This document shows, in pieces, positions 23,581 through 32,284 of a stretch of DNA of 43,899 bases (position 1 is the stretch's first letter; every line of letters begins with the position of its first letter). The notes under the pieces are model-generated. The model searched no databases, was not told where the DNA came from, and saw only the letters and a list, made by a program, of their open reading frames with translations. Origin of the DNA: Bacteroidaceae bacterium (lineage in GTDB: Bacteria > Bacteroidota > Bacteroidia > Bacteroidales > Bacteroidaceae); NCBI GenBank assembly GCA_017617635.1, contig JAFZVW010000016.1, positions 1 to 43,899 on the forward strand. The letters are read 5' to 3'. The position numbers and the translations under genes were made by a program.

Positions 23581-24822
23581 ATGTCTTATCAGGAAGCAAT
23601 AGAATACCTGTTCAACTCAGCCCCGATGTTTCAGAATATCGGGGCTGGCGCATATAAGGAGGGTTTGGACAACACGCTGTTGCTGGACAGGCTTTCGGGA
23701 CATCCGCACCGCAGCTACATGACAATACATGTAGGCGGAACAAACGGCAAGGGAAGTGTTTCGCATACCTTGGCTGCAATATTGCAGTCGGCTGGATACA
23801 AGGTCGGATTATATACAAGTCCGCACTTGGTTGACTTCCGCGAACGCATACGGGTAAACGGTGAAATGATACCCGAGGAGCGTGTCGTGCGGTTTGTCAA
23901 ACAACTTAAAGCCTCTCCCCGGGGAGGTATGGAGGGGGCCTGTTCGTTCTTTGAGCTGACGACTGCGCTTGCATTCAAGTATTTTGAGGAGGCCGGGGTT
24001 GACATTGCCGTAATCGAGGTAGGCCTGGGCGGAAGGCTTGACTGCACCAATATCATCACGCCGATTATGTCGATTATAACCAACATCAGCTTTGACCATG
24101 TCCAGTTCCTGGGCGACACGCTTGAAAAGATAGCCAGGGAGAAAGCCGGAATAATCAAAGAGGGCGTACCGGTTGTAATCGGGGAAACTAACGGAAACAT
24201 TGAAGTAAGGAGCGTCTTTGAGCTGACTGCCAACAGATTACACTCCAGGATATACTTTGCAGACGAGCTGCATCACGAGCCTGTTGAATCAGAGCTGAAG
24301 GGTGACTGTCAGGTAAAGAACACGCAGACGATACTGACGGCATTGGACTGCCTGAGGGAAAACTGTCCCGACCTGCATATAAGCGAAAAGGCTGTCGGGG
24401 AGGGGTTCCTGAACGTCTGCAAACTGACAGGGCTTATGGGCAGGTGGCAGACACTCAGCCAGAAGCCGCTGGTAATCTGCGACACGGGTCACAACGTGGG
24501 CGGCTGGGAATATCTTTCCAGGCAGCTTGACAGGATGCCCCGCCCGTTACATATTATAATAGGTATGGTTTCGGACAAGGACGTGACTCACGTGCTGAAA
24601 TTGATGCCGCGGGATGCGCAGTATTATTTTACTCAGGCGTCCGTAAAACGCGCCATGCCCGTTGAGCAGTTTGCAGCTATCGGAAAGCAGTGCGGACTGA
24701 CCGGCAATTCGTTCCCTAATGTTGCTGTTGCATACGAAAATGCATTGCAGAATGTGGGTAACGGAAGCATTTTTGTGGGCGGAAGCACATTTATTGTATC
24801 TGATTTGCTTAGCAGGCAGTAA
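23581..24822 (+). CDS. folC: Folylpolyglutamate synthase / dihydrofolate synthase
   Basis: A 413-residue Mur-ligase-family enzyme that adds glutamate to (dihydro)folate using ATP. Markers: P-loop GTNGKGS at 53-59, TSPHLVDFRERIRVNG at 79-94, the FFELTTALAF segment at 123-132, VIEVGLGGRLDCTN near 143-156 and the C-terminal DTGHNVGG. The ATG at 23581 follows a TATATAT run. It lies 24 bp after dnaJ. One oddity: residues 111-120 (ASPRGGMEGA) are encoded by a GC-rich palindromic repeat half-copy in the surface segment just before the FFELTT strand. The rest of the enzyme looks intact, so the insertion appears tolerated. Confidence 0.93.
   Translation: MSYQEAIEYLFNSAPMFQNIGAGAYKEGLDNTLLLDRLSGHPHRSYMTIHVGGTNGKGSVSHTLAAILQSAGYKVGLYTSPHLVDFRERIRVNGEMIPEERVVRFVKQLKASPRGGMEGACSFFELTTALAFKYFEEAGVDIAVIEVGLGGRLDCTNIITPIMSIITNISFDHVQFLGDTLEKIAREKAGIIKEGVPVVIGETNGNIEVRSVFELTANRLHSRIYFADELHHEPVESELKGDCQVKNTQTILTALDCLRENCPDLHISEKAVGEGFLNVCKLTGLMGRWQTLSQKPLVICDTGHNVGGWEYLSRQLDRMPRPLHIIIGMVSDKDVTHVLKLMPRDAQYYFTQASVKRAMPVEQFAAIGKQCGLTGNSFPNVAVAYENALQNVGNGSIFVGGSTFIVSDLLSRQ
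23911..23940 (+). repeat. GC-rich palindromic element, half copy C (inside folC)
   Basis: GCC, a palindrome CTCCCCGGGGAG (23915-23926), then GGTATGGAGGGGGCC. It corresponds to the second hairpin plus right outer arm of copies A and B. It is read in frame as ASPRGGMEGA; copy A is read in the same frame to give SPRGE, so both keep a stop-free phase. Confidence 0.75.
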
Positions 24823-24838
24823 TTTTCCTCGGGTAATA

Positions 24839-24870
24839 TTTGGACTTTAGTTGTTTTTATGTTATATTTG
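24839..24870 (+). promoter_or_regulatory. Promoter of the galactose operon
   Basis: TTTG (24839-24842), a 20-bp spacer and TATATTTG (24863-24870) fit the Bacteroidota consensus. Transcription should start near 24877. The inverted repeat CATTG-CAAA-CAATG (24871-24884) lies at the start point and could be an operator or part of the 5' leader. Confidence 0.75.
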
Positions 24871-24905
24871 CATTGCAAACAATGTAAATCTAAATATTAC
24901 TTTCA

Positions 24906-25982
24906 ATGGAAAATACACTGATTTCGGGCCTGAAGCGTGAAGACTTTCAGGCTGTCGTACAGGGCAAGGAAACAGACCTGTACACATTGACTAATGATAA
25001 CGGGATGGAAGTATCCATCACGAATTACGGAGGTGCAATCGTGGCCATCATGGTTCCTGACAAGGAAGGCAAGATGGCCAATGTCATTCAGGGACATGAC
25101 TGCATACAGGACTGCATCGCAAGCCCCGAGCCGTTCCTGAGTACACTTGTGGGCCGCTATGGCAACCGTATATGCAAGGGAAAGTTCACTCTTAACGGCA
25201 AGGAGTATAACCTGAAGATTAACAACGGCCCCAACCATCTGCATGGCGGTCCTACCGGTTTCCATGCACGTGTATGGGATGCCGAGCAGATAGGCAACAA
25301 TGTACTGGTTCTGCGTTATGTATCCGCATACTACGAGGAGGGTTTCCCGGGTGAATTGACCATGACTGTAAGGTATTCGCTGACTGATGACGACGAACTG
25401 GTTATCGACTACCGCGGCACGACCAACAAGAAGACAATCGTCAACATGACAAGCCACGGTTTCTTCTCGCTGACCGGAATAGGCACCCCTACCCCTTCAC
25501 AGCTGGATTGTGTCCTGCAGATAAATGCAGACTTCTACGTTCCCATTGACGAGAATTCGATCCCGACAGGCGAAATACTGAAGGTCGAGGGTACGCCTTT
25601 CGACTTCCGTACTCCAAAGCCTATCGGCAGGGATATCGCACAGGATGACGTTCAGCTGAAGCACGGTGCCGGTTATGACCACAGCTTCGTACTGAACAAG
25701 AAGGAGCCGGGTGAGCTGTCGCTCGCTGCCACATTGTGGGAACCGAAGAGCGGCCGTGTAATGGAGACATGGACGACCGAGCCTGCAGTACAGTTCTACT
25801 CGGACAACTGGGCAGACGGTTACAAGGGACAGCACGGTGCGACATTCGGCAAGCATAGCGGCATGTGCTTCGAGGCACAGCACTTCCCCGACAGCCCTAA
25901 CCACCCGCACTTCCCCAGCTGCGTGCTGAAACCGGGTGAGGTTTATACCCAGAAGACAATCTACAAGTTCGGTATCAAGTAA
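24906..25982 (+). CDS. galM: Aldose 1-epimerase (galactose mutarotase)
   Basis: A 358-residue enzyme interconverting alpha and beta anomers of galactose and other aldoses. The family marks are GGAIVAIMVPDKEGK near 42-56, VGRYGNRI, NHLHGG (110-115, catalytic His region), TSHGFFSLTG (His184), and GYDHSFVL with the C-terminal AVQFYSDNWADG strand. No signal peptide, so cytoplasmic. It opens the galM-transporter-galK operon (60 bp to the next gene) behind a strong promoter. Together the three genes import galactose, set the anomer and phosphorylate it; the same set occurs in Bacteroides. Confidence 0.92.
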   Translation: MENTLISGLKREDFQAVVQGKETDLYTLTNDNGMEVSITNYGGAIVAIMVPDKEGKMANVIQGHDCIQDCIASPEPFLSTLVGRYGNRICKGKFTLNGKEYNLKINNGPNHLHGGPTGFHARVWDAEQIGNNVLVLRYVSAYYEEGFPGELTMTVRYSLTDDDELVIDYRGTTNKKTIVNMTSHGFFSLTGIGTPTPSQLDCVLQINADFYVPIDENSIPTGEILKVEGTPFDFRTPKPIGRDIAQDDVQLKHGAGYDHSFVLNKKEPGELSLAATLWEPKSGRVMETWTTEPAVQFYSDNWADGYKGQHGATFGKHSGMCFEAQHFPDSPNHPHFPSCVLKPGEVYTQKTIYKFGIK

Positions 25983-26042
25983 GAACTGTTGCTGAAACTG
26001 AAATACAAGAATCTTAACAAATAATCTAAACAAACTAAATTT

Positions 26043-27305
26043 ATGGCTAAACAAGCAAAACAATGGGGTGCCATCATCGTTATGATTGCCCTCTTTGCGA
26101 TGATTGCCTTCGTGACGAATCTGTGTTCACCAATGGCAACAATCATCAAGGCACAGGGTCCTATCTCGAATGTGCTGGCACAGATTGGCAACTACGGAAA
26201 CTTTGTTGCATATCTGGTAATGGGTATTCCTGCCGGTATGCTGATTTCCAAGTTCGGTTACAAGAAGACAGCCCTTATCGGTCTGTGCGTAGGTATTGCC
26301 GGTATCCTGATCCAGTGGGCAAGCGGTTTCTTCGACCCTGCTACCGACGGCGTAGGCACTATCTTCGGTGTATACCTGTGCGGTGCTTTCCTCGCAGGTC
26401 TGTGCATGTGTATCCTGAACTGTGTCGTAAACCCGATGCTGAACCTTCTGGGCGGCGGCGGTAACGGCGGTAACCAGCTGATTCAGGTGGGCGGCGTATT
26501 CAATTCAGCTGCTGCCGTAGGTTGCTACATCCTGATGGGTGCGCTGATTGCAGATCCTCTGAAAGCCAAGATGGCTGATGCTACTCCTGCGCTGATGATT
26601 GCCCTTGCAATATTCGTTATTGCATTCATCGTTATCTGCTTCACAAAGATTGACGAACCCGAGCAGGCTCCTGTTGACCTGAGCATGATTCCAAAGGCTC
26701 TGGCATTCCGCCACTTCGCACTGGGTGCCCTGGCTATCTTCCTGTATATGGGTATCGAGGTTGGTGTTCCCAACTTTGTAAACCTGTACCTGATTGACTC
26801 TGATGTAACACCTGCCATCGCAGGTCTGCTGGTTGCCGTTTACTGGGCAAGCATGATGATCGGCCGTTTCGTAGGTGCAAGCATCGGTTCGAAGGTCAGT
26901 GCACGCGCAATGGTTACTATTGTAAGTACCGCTACCCTGCTGCTCGTAGGATTCGGTATTTTTGCACCGACGGATATCCTTGTTCCGTTCCCGGGCGTTA
27001 ACTGGTCGACACTGACAGTTATCACACAGGATGTTCCCGTAGGTATCTTTGCCATGTTGCTGGTAGGTCTTTGCACATCGGTAATGTGGGGTGCCATCTT
27101 CGACATGGCCGTTGAGGGTCTTGGCAAATACACAGCTATCGCCAGCGGTATATTCATGACAATGGTATTCGGTTGTGCCGTTATGATGGGTATACAGGGC
27201 TTCGTTGCAGACATCGCAGGCTATATGACAAGCTTCTGGGTTGTTATGTTCTGTGCTGCATACCTGCTGTTCTATGCCCAGATCGGCAGCCGCGTAAAGA
27301 AATAA
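26043..27305 (+). CDS. Major facilitator sugar transporter, FucP/GluP-like
   Basis: A 420-residue protein with 12 predicted membrane helices. The start WGAIIVMIALFAMIAFVTNLCSPMATIIKAQ and the loop LISKFGYKKTALIGLCVG between helices 2 and 3 mark the FucP/glucose-galactose permease branch of the major facilitator superfamily, and the later MMIGRFVGASIGSKVSARAM segment is its repeat in the second half. It should take galactose, perhaps glucose, into the cell by proton or sodium symport. It sits between galM (60 bp) and galK (37 bp) in one operon, which supports galactose. Specificity is inferred from context. Confidence 0.88.
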   Translation: MAKQAKQWGAIIVMIALFAMIAFVTNLCSPMATIIKAQGPISNVLAQIGNYGNFVAYLVMGIPAGMLISKFGYKKTALIGLCVGIAGILIQWASGFFDPATDGVGTIFGVYLCGAFLAGLCMCILNCVVNPMLNLLGGGGNGGNQLIQVGGVFNSAAAVGCYILMGALIADPLKAKMADATPALMIALAIFVIAFIVICFTKIDEPEQAPVDLSMIPKALAFRHFALGALAIFLYMGIEVGVPNFVNLYLIDSDVTPAIAGLLVAVYWASMMIGRFVGASIGSKVSARAMVTIVSTATLLLVGFGIFAPTDILVPFPGVNWSTLTVITQDVPVGIFAMLLVGLCTSVMWGAIFDMAVEGLGKYTAIASGIFMTMVFGCAVMMGIQGFVADIAGYMTSFWVVMFCAAYLLFYAQIGSRVKK

Positions 27306-27342
27306 TTCCCTTAAACTCTTAAACCATTAAACTTTAAATACA

Positions 27343-28503
27343 ATGAGACTTACAATCGATGATGTAAGAAGTCGCTTTATCAAGCACTTTGACGGTACAA
27401 CAGGCAGTGTATATGCTTCACCAGGTCGTATCAACCTGATTGGCGAGCATACAGACTATAACAACGGCTTTGTCTTCCCCGGCGCTGTACAGCAGGGCAT
27501 GATTGCCGAGATTAAGCCTAACGGCACACGTAATGTAAACGCATACTCTATCGACCTGAAGGACAAGGTTACATTCTGTCTGGATGACCCCGAAGGTCCA
27601 AAGGCTACATGGGCACGTTATATATTCGGTGTATGTCGTGAGATGATGGCACTGGGCGTACCTGTTGAGGGTTTCAACACTGCGTTTGCAGGTGATGTAC
27701 CCCTGGGTGCCGGCATGAGTTCAAGTGCTGCACTGGAAAGCTGCTTCGCATTCGCTTGCAACGACCTGTGGGGCGAGAACAAGATTGAGAAGATGGAACT
27801 GGCCAAGGTCGGTCAGCGTACAGAACACAAATACATTGGCTGTAACTGCGGTATCATGGACCAGTTCGCTTCTGTATTCGGCAAGGCAGGCAGCTTGATG
27901 CGCCTTGACTGCCGCAGCGGCGAGTTTGCATACTTCCCATGGAAGCCGGAGGGTTACAAGCTGGTTCTTGTAAACTCATGCGTAAAGCACGAGCTGGCAG
28001 GTTCTCCATACAACGACCGCCGTCTATCGTGCGAGCGTGTTGCTGCCGTTATCAACAAGCACCATCCCGAGGTCGAGACTCTGCGTGATGCAAACATGGC
28101 TCTTCTTGACGAGGTGAAGGCCGAGGTTTCGGAAGAAGACTACAAGCGTGCACGCTACGTAATCGGTGAGGTTGACCGTGTGCTGGCTGTCTGCGACGCC
28201 CTGGAGCGCGGTGACTATGAGACAGTAGGTCAGAAGATGTACGAGACACACTATGGCCTGTCCAAGGAGTACGAGGTATCTTGCGAGGAGCTTGACTACC
28301 TGAACGACATTGCCAAGGATTGCGGTGTTACCGGTTCACGTATCATGGGCGGCGGCTTCGGTGGCTGTACCATCAACCTGGTTGCAAACGAGCTTTATGA
28401 CAACTTTGTAAAGGTTGTGAAGGAGAAGTATGCTGCCAAGTACGGCAAGGAACCGATTGTAATTGACGTTGTAATCGGTGACGGCTCACGCAAGCTCTGC
28501 TAA
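27343..28503 (+). CDS. galK: Galactokinase
   Basis: A 386-residue GHMP kinase that phosphorylates galactose at C1, the first step of the Leloir pathway. The three GHMP motifs are present: GRINLIGEHTDYNNGFVFP (galactokinase signature, about 28-46), PLGAGMSSSAALE (about 123-135, ATP-binding loop) and GGGFGGCTINL near 337-347. The Asp in CGIMDQFASVFG is the catalytic base. It ends the galactose operon and is followed by a good terminator. No galT or galE is seen in the window. Confidence 0.95.
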   Translation: MRLTIDDVRSRFIKHFDGTTGSVYASPGRINLIGEHTDYNNGFVFPGAVQQGMIAEIKPNGTRNVNAYSIDLKDKVTFCLDDPEGPKATWARYIFGVCREMMALGVPVEGFNTAFAGDVPLGAGMSSSAALESCFAFACNDLWGENKIEKMELAKVGQRTEHKYIGCNCGIMDQFASVFGKAGSLMRLDCRSGEFAYFPWKPEGYKLVLVNSCVKHELAGSPYNDRRLSCERVAAVINKHHPEVETLRDANMALLDEVKAEVSEEDYKRARYVIGEVDRVLAVCDALERGDYETVGQKMYETHYGLSKEYEVSCEELDYLNDIAKDCGVTGSRIMGGGFGGCTINLVANELYDNFVKVVKEKYAAKYGKEPIVIDVVIGDGSRKLC

Positions 28504-28528
28504 TCCGTCTTACACGTTTATACTTACA

Positions 28529-28566
28529 GGTCTCAGTCTCATTGTCGGGATTGAGACCTTTTTTTT
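28529..28566 (+). terminator. Terminator of the galactose operon
   Basis: GGTCTCAGTC (28529-28538) pairs with GATTGAGACC (28549-28558), a 10-bp stem with one G-T pair and a 10-base loop, followed by eight T (28559-28566). A textbook factor-independent terminator 26 bp after the galK stop. Confidence 0.85.
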
Positions 28567-28588
28567 ATATTTATATGTATTTAGCGGA

Positions 28589-28603
28589 AAATGTGTCACA
28601 TTT
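28589..28603. promoter_or_regulatory. Palindromic candidate operator before the NUDIX regulator
   Basis: AAATGTG-T-CACATTT is a perfect 15-bp palindrome. It lies 27 bp upstream of a TACCTTTG -7 box (28630-28637), over the expected -33 region, where a repressor would block its own promoter. It may be the site of the NUDIX-family regulator encoded just downstream. Confidence 0.5.
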
Positions 28604-28629
28604 ACACTCGAATATATAAATATATTTCT

Positions 28630-28637
28630 TACCTTTG
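28630..28637 (+). promoter_or_regulatory. -7 box of the NUDIX regulator / tkt / rpiB operon
   Basis: TACCTTTG fits TAnnTTTG and lies 45 bp before the ATG at 28683. The -33 position is occupied by the palindrome's neighbourhood and has no TTTG. Confidence 0.5.
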
Positions 28638-28682
28638 CTGAGGTATATATCAAGTAAGACAAACTACACATACATTTAAGTG

Positions 28683-29363
28683 ATGGCAAATACGCTTTAC
28701 GCCGGTGTCCCCCAATTCTACGTTGCCGTTGACTGCATAATATTCGCATACGAGAACAACGACATACAAGTGCTGCTGCAAAAACGCAAAATCGAACCTT
28801 TTGTTGGAGAACCCACACTGCTTGGCGGTTTCGTGGGAGCAGAAGAATCCCTGGACGATGCAGCACATCGCGTATTGCTTGAGCGCACAGGTATGAAGGA
28901 TGTGTTTCTTGAACAGGTTGAGACATTCGGTGAACCTGACCGCGACCCGGGCGGGCGTGTGATAAGTACGGCATATTACGCCTTGCTGAACAAGAAACTG
29001 CACGATACAAGGCTGATTCAGAAATTCGGCTGCGAATGGTACAGCCTCAAGAACCTGCCAATGCTGCACTTTGACCACAGCAAGATGCTTGCCAAGGCTA
29101 TCGGTATCCTGCGCGACAGAATAGGTTACTCGCCCGTTGCACTGAATCTGCTGCCGGCAGAGTTTACGCTGACACAGCTTCAGCGTGTGTACGAGGGCAT
29201 ACTGGGCATGGAACTGGACAAGAGGAATTTCCGTAAACGCCTGAAGGAAATGCCTTACTTCATAGAAACGGGCAAGAAGGACAAGTCATTCAGCAAACGG
29301 GCTGCTGCCTTGTATAATTTCGACTGGATGATGTACAAACAACTGAAATACTATCATCTGTAA
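28683..29363 (+). CDS. NUDIX-family transcriptional regulator (NrtR/AraR-like)
   Basis: A 226-residue protein with an N-terminal NUDIX domain (about 1-140) and a C-terminal winged helix (about 155-226: TLTQLQRVYEGILGMELDKRNFRKRLKEMPYF, then KRAAALYNFDWMMY). The NUDIX box is worn: GFVGAEESLDDAAHRVLLERTGM has Val in place of the Glu after Arg and Arg for the second Glu of EExG, so it probably binds, rather than cleaves, a nucleotide or sugar ligand. AraR of Bacteroides thetaiotaomicron belongs to this group and controls arabinose use. Here it precedes tkt (33 bp) and rpiB, so pentose-phosphate genes are its likely targets. A GTG lies just before the ATG; I chose ATG. Ligand unknown. Confidence 0.85.
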   Translation: MANTLYAGVPQFYVAVDCIIFAYENNDIQVLLQKRKIEPFVGEPTLLGGFVGAEESLDDAAHRVLLERTGMKDVFLEQVETFGEPDRDPGGRVISTAYYALLNKKLHDTRLIQKFGCEWYSLKNLPMLHFDHSKMLAKAIGILRDRIGYSPVALNLLPAEFTLTQLQRVYEGILGMELDKRNFRKRLKEMPYFIETGKKDKSFSKRAAALYNFDWMMYKQLKYYHL

Positions 29364-29396
29364 TCCAAACCGATAATCAAATAACAATATACTACA

Positions 29397-31424
29397 ATGA
29401 ATTCCATCAAGACACTGAACATTGCTGCAGACAATATCCGAGTTCTTACGGCTGCAATGGTTGAGAAAGCAAAAAGCGGACATCCTGGTGGTGCCATGGG
29501 CGGAGCTGATTTTATCAATGTATTATACAGCGAGTATCTGATACATGACCCCGAAAACCCGTTGTGGGAAGGTCGCGACCGTTTCTTCCTCGACCCGGGT
29601 CACATGTCACCTATGCTGTACAGTGTACTGACATTCACGGGTAAATTCACTCTTGACGAACTGAAACAGCTGCGTCAGTGGGACTCTCCTACCCCGGGAC
29701 ATCCTGAACTGAACTATGCCAGGGGCATTGAGAACAGCTCGGGGCCGCTTGGTCAGGGCCATACATACGCAGTAGGTGCTGCTTTGGCAGCCAAATGCCT
29801 GTATGCACGTACCGGCAACGACACGTTCAAGAAGGAGACAATATACACCTATATCAGCGACGGTGGAATTCAGGAGGAGATTTCGCATGGTGCTGCACGC
29901 ATTGCCGGAACACTGGGTTTGGACAATCTTGTCATGTTCTATGATGCTAACGACATACAGCTGAGTACGGAAACACAGGTTGTCACTGTCGAGGATACTG
30001 CTGCACGCTACCGTGCAATGGGTTGGAACGTCCTGGCAATAGACGGCAACGACGCACAGCAGATACGCGAAGCGCTGAATACAGCACTTGTGCGCAACGG
30101 CAAGCCTACGCTGATTATCGGACACTGCGTGATGGGCAAGGGTGCCGTACAGGCAGACGGCAGCAGCTACGAACGCTCATGCAAGACACACGGAGCTCCC
30201 TTGGGCGGAGATGCATACCGCAATACAATTACTAACCTGGGGTTTGATCCCGACAACGCCTTTGTCATCCGTCCCGAGGTTCAGGAACTGTACGAACAGC
30301 GCCGCAAGGAACTGCTGGGAATTGTTGCCAAGCGACATGAGGAGGAAAAGGCATGGGCAGCTGCCAATCCCGAAAAGGCTGCACAGCAGGATGACTGGTT
30401 TGCAGGCCGTCTGCCAAATATCCCCTGGGAGACACTTGAACAGAAGCAGGGAGATCCTACACGCAATGCATCCAGCACATGTCTTTCACTTCTTGCAAAG
30501 ACTGTCCCCAATATGATTGTAAGCAGTGCAGACCTTTGCAACTCGGACAAGACGGACGGATTCATTAAAGGCGGTGCTACGGTGATTACACGCGACAACT
30601 ATGCCGGCGGTTTCCTGCAGGCAGGTGTTGCCGAGCTCACAATGGCATGCGTATGTATAGGTATTACTCTGCACGGAGGCATGCTTGCCGCATGCGGCAC
30701 GTTCTTTGTCTTCAGCGACTACATGAAGCCCGCAATACGTATGGCGGCATTGATGCAGCTTCCGGTGAAGTTTATCTGGAGCCACGATGCATTCCGCGTT
30801 GGCGAGGACGGACCTACGCACGAGCCTGTTGAACAGGAGGCACAGATTCGTCTCATGGAAAGGATGAAGAACCACAGCGGACGTAACAGCATGCTTGTCC
30901 TGCGTCCTGCCGACTGCAATGCAACGACCGTATGCTGGCAGATGGCTATGGAGAACATGAATACTCCGACCGCCCTGATACTGTCCCGTCAGAACATCGT
31001 ACCCCTGCCTGCCGGCACACCATACGAACTGGTAAGGAAGGGTGCATATATCAGTGCCGAGAGCGACGAGAATCCTGATATAATCCTTGTCGGCAACGGA
31101 TCTGAAGTAAGCACACTGATCGAAGGAGCACGTCTCTTGCGTAAGGACGGGTACAAGGTTCGTACCGTCAGTGCCCCCAGCGAAGGCCTGTTCCGTCAGC
31201 AGCCCATTGAATACCAGCGACAGATATTCCCCGTAGGCAGCAAGGTATTCGGTTTGAGCGCAGGTCTTCCCGTAACACTCGAGGGCTTCCTGGTAGGTGC
31301 ACATCCCGACAGTTTCATCTACGGTCTTGACTCATTCGGCTTCTCGGCACCTTACAAGGTACTTGACGAGAAACTTGGCTACACCGCCGAGAATGTATAC
31401 AAGCAGGCAAAGAAAATCCTATAG
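29397..31424 (+). CDS. tkt: Transketolase
   Basis: A 675-residue thiamine-diphosphate enzyme moving two-carbon units between sugar phosphates in the non-oxidative pentose phosphate pathway. Visible are KAKSGHPGGAMGGADF (21-36, phosphate/His), SSGPLGQGHTYAVGAALAAK (near 115), the ThDP motif ISDGGIQEEISHGAARIAGTLGLDNL...NDI (near 150-190), and the pyrimidine domain with FFVFSDYMKPAIRMAALM and SHDAFRVGEDGPTHEPVEQ near 475. Length fits the full-size bacterial enzyme. It starts 33 bp after the regulator and is followed by rpiB after 15 bp. Confidence 0.95.
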   Translation: MNSIKTLNIAADNIRVLTAAMVEKAKSGHPGGAMGGADFINVLYSEYLIHDPENPLWEGRDRFFLDPGHMSPMLYSVLTFTGKFTLDELKQLRQWDSPTPGHPELNYARGIENSSGPLGQGHTYAVGAALAAKCLYARTGNDTFKKETIYTYISDGGIQEEISHGAARIAGTLGLDNLVMFYDANDIQLSTETQVVTVEDTAARYRAMGWNVLAIDGNDAQQIREALNTALVRNGKPTLIIGHCVMGKGAVQADGSSYERSCKTHGAPLGGDAYRNTITNLGFDPDNAFVIRPEVQELYEQRRKELLGIVAKRHEEEKAWAAANPEKAAQQDDWFAGRLPNIPWETLEQKQGDPTRNASSTCLSLLAKTVPNMIVSSADLCNSDKTDGFIKGGATVITRDNYAGGFLQAGVAELTMACVCIGITLHGGMLAACGTFFVFSDYMKPAIRMAALMQLPVKFIWSHDAFRVGEDGPTHEPVEQEAQIRLMERMKNHSGRNSMLVLRPADCNATTVCWQMAMENMNTPTALILSRQNIVPLPAGTPYELVRKGAYISAESDENPDIILVGNGSEVSTLIEGARLLRKDGYKVRTVSAPSEGLFRQQPIEYQRQIFPVGSKVFGLSAGLPVTLEGFLVGAHPDSFIYGLDSFGFSAPYKVLDEKLGYTAENVYKQAKKIL

Positions 31425-31439
31425 AACACTATTTAGGCT

Positions 31440-31871
31440 ATGGTAATAGGTCTGGCATCGGATCATGCTGCATTCCAGCTGAAGCAGTATGTAAAGCAAT
31501 ACCTCGAGGAGAAAGGTCTGGAATACAAGGATTACGGCACGTATACCGAAGACAGTTGCAACTATGCTGAATTCGGTCATGCACTGGCCGAAGGTATCGA
31601 ACGCGGCGAGGTATATCCCGGCATTGCAATGTGCGGCTCAGGCGAGGGTATATCAATGACACTGAACAAACACCAGGGCATACGTGCAGGACTATGCTGG
31701 ATTCCCGAGATTGCACATCTCATACGTCAGCACAATGATGCAAACGTACTGGTTATGCCTGGGCGCTTCATCGACAACGACACTGCAAGGGGTATTATGG
31801 ACGAGTTCCTTAATACTCCTTTCGAAGGCGGCCGTCACGAGGCACGTGTGGCATCGATACCTGTAAAGTAA
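31440..31871 (+). CDS. rpiB: Ribose-5-phosphate isomerase B
   Basis: A 143-residue RpiB/LacAB-family isomerase interconverting ribose-5- and ribulose-5-phosphate. The active-site Cys65 lies in GIAMCGSGEGISM, with the phosphate-binding SDHAAF (7-12) and the loop KHQGIRAGLCW. It works with the transketolase encoded 15 bp upstream and lies in the operon of the NUDIX regulator. Its TAA (31869-31871) directly abuts the stop of the convergent FtsB-like gene, with no base between. Confidence 0.93.
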   Translation: MVIGLASDHAAFQLKQYVKQYLEEKGLEYKDYGTYTEDSCNYAEFGHALAEGIERGEVYPGIAMCGSGEGISMTLNKHQGIRAGLCWIPEIAHLIRQHNDANVLVMPGRFIDNDTARGIMDEFLNTPFEGGRHEARVASIPVK

Positions 31872-32189
31872 TCACTGGAACGAACTGGTATCCGGACGGT
31901 TTGTGATGACGAAGACATCCTCGTTCTCACGCTTCATCAGATAACGTTCACGGGCAAACTTCTCAACATAGTCACGCTGGTTGAGAAGTTTCAGTTCCCT
32001 TGTATCATTCTCGTACATATCCTTGTACGACTGCATCTCCATACGCAGCTTGTCAATATTCTGCAAACGCTGATAGCGGTTATACCAACTGTTCTCGTCC
32101 AGAAGACCGACAATCAGTATAATGAGGAATACGGTGACTACGTATTTATGTCTGCCAAGGAAATCTACAAGAGAGTGCATTCTGCTCAT
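31872..32189 (-). CDS. FtsB/DivIC-like septum formation initiator
   Basis: A 105-residue protein with a short cytoplasmic N-terminus, one membrane helix (about 15-31, YVVTVFLIILIVGLLDE) and a periplasmic coiled coil (about 35-70, RYQRLQNIDKLRMEMQSYKDMYENDTRELKLL), then the short conserved end RDYVEKFARERYLMKRENEDVFVI. This is the plan of FtsB/DivIC, a divisome scaffold acting with FtsL and FtsQ. It is divergent from dnaX; a minus-strand TATCTTTG box at 32233-32240 can drive it. Its stop abuts the rpiB stop. Confidence 0.85.
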   Translation of the reverse strand: MSRMHSLVDFLGRHKYVVTVFLIILIVGLLDENSWYNRYQRLQNIDKLRMEMQSYKDMYENDTRELKLLNQRDYVEKFARERYLMKRENEDVFVITNRPDTSSFQ

Positions 32190-32232
32190 AAAGCCGTAAT
32201 TCTGTTGCCTGGGATATTTGCTAATTTTGTCG

Positions 32233-32240
32233 CAAAGATA
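32233..32240 (-). promoter_or_regulatory. -7 box of the FtsB/DivIC-like gene
   Basis: TATCTTTG on the minus strand fits TAnnTTTG, about 44 bp before the ATG at 32189. No -33 TTTG seen. Confidence 0.5.
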
Positions 32241-32284
32241 GAAAAAAAAGACTTCACATGTGTAGAATAATGGATAAAATATTC

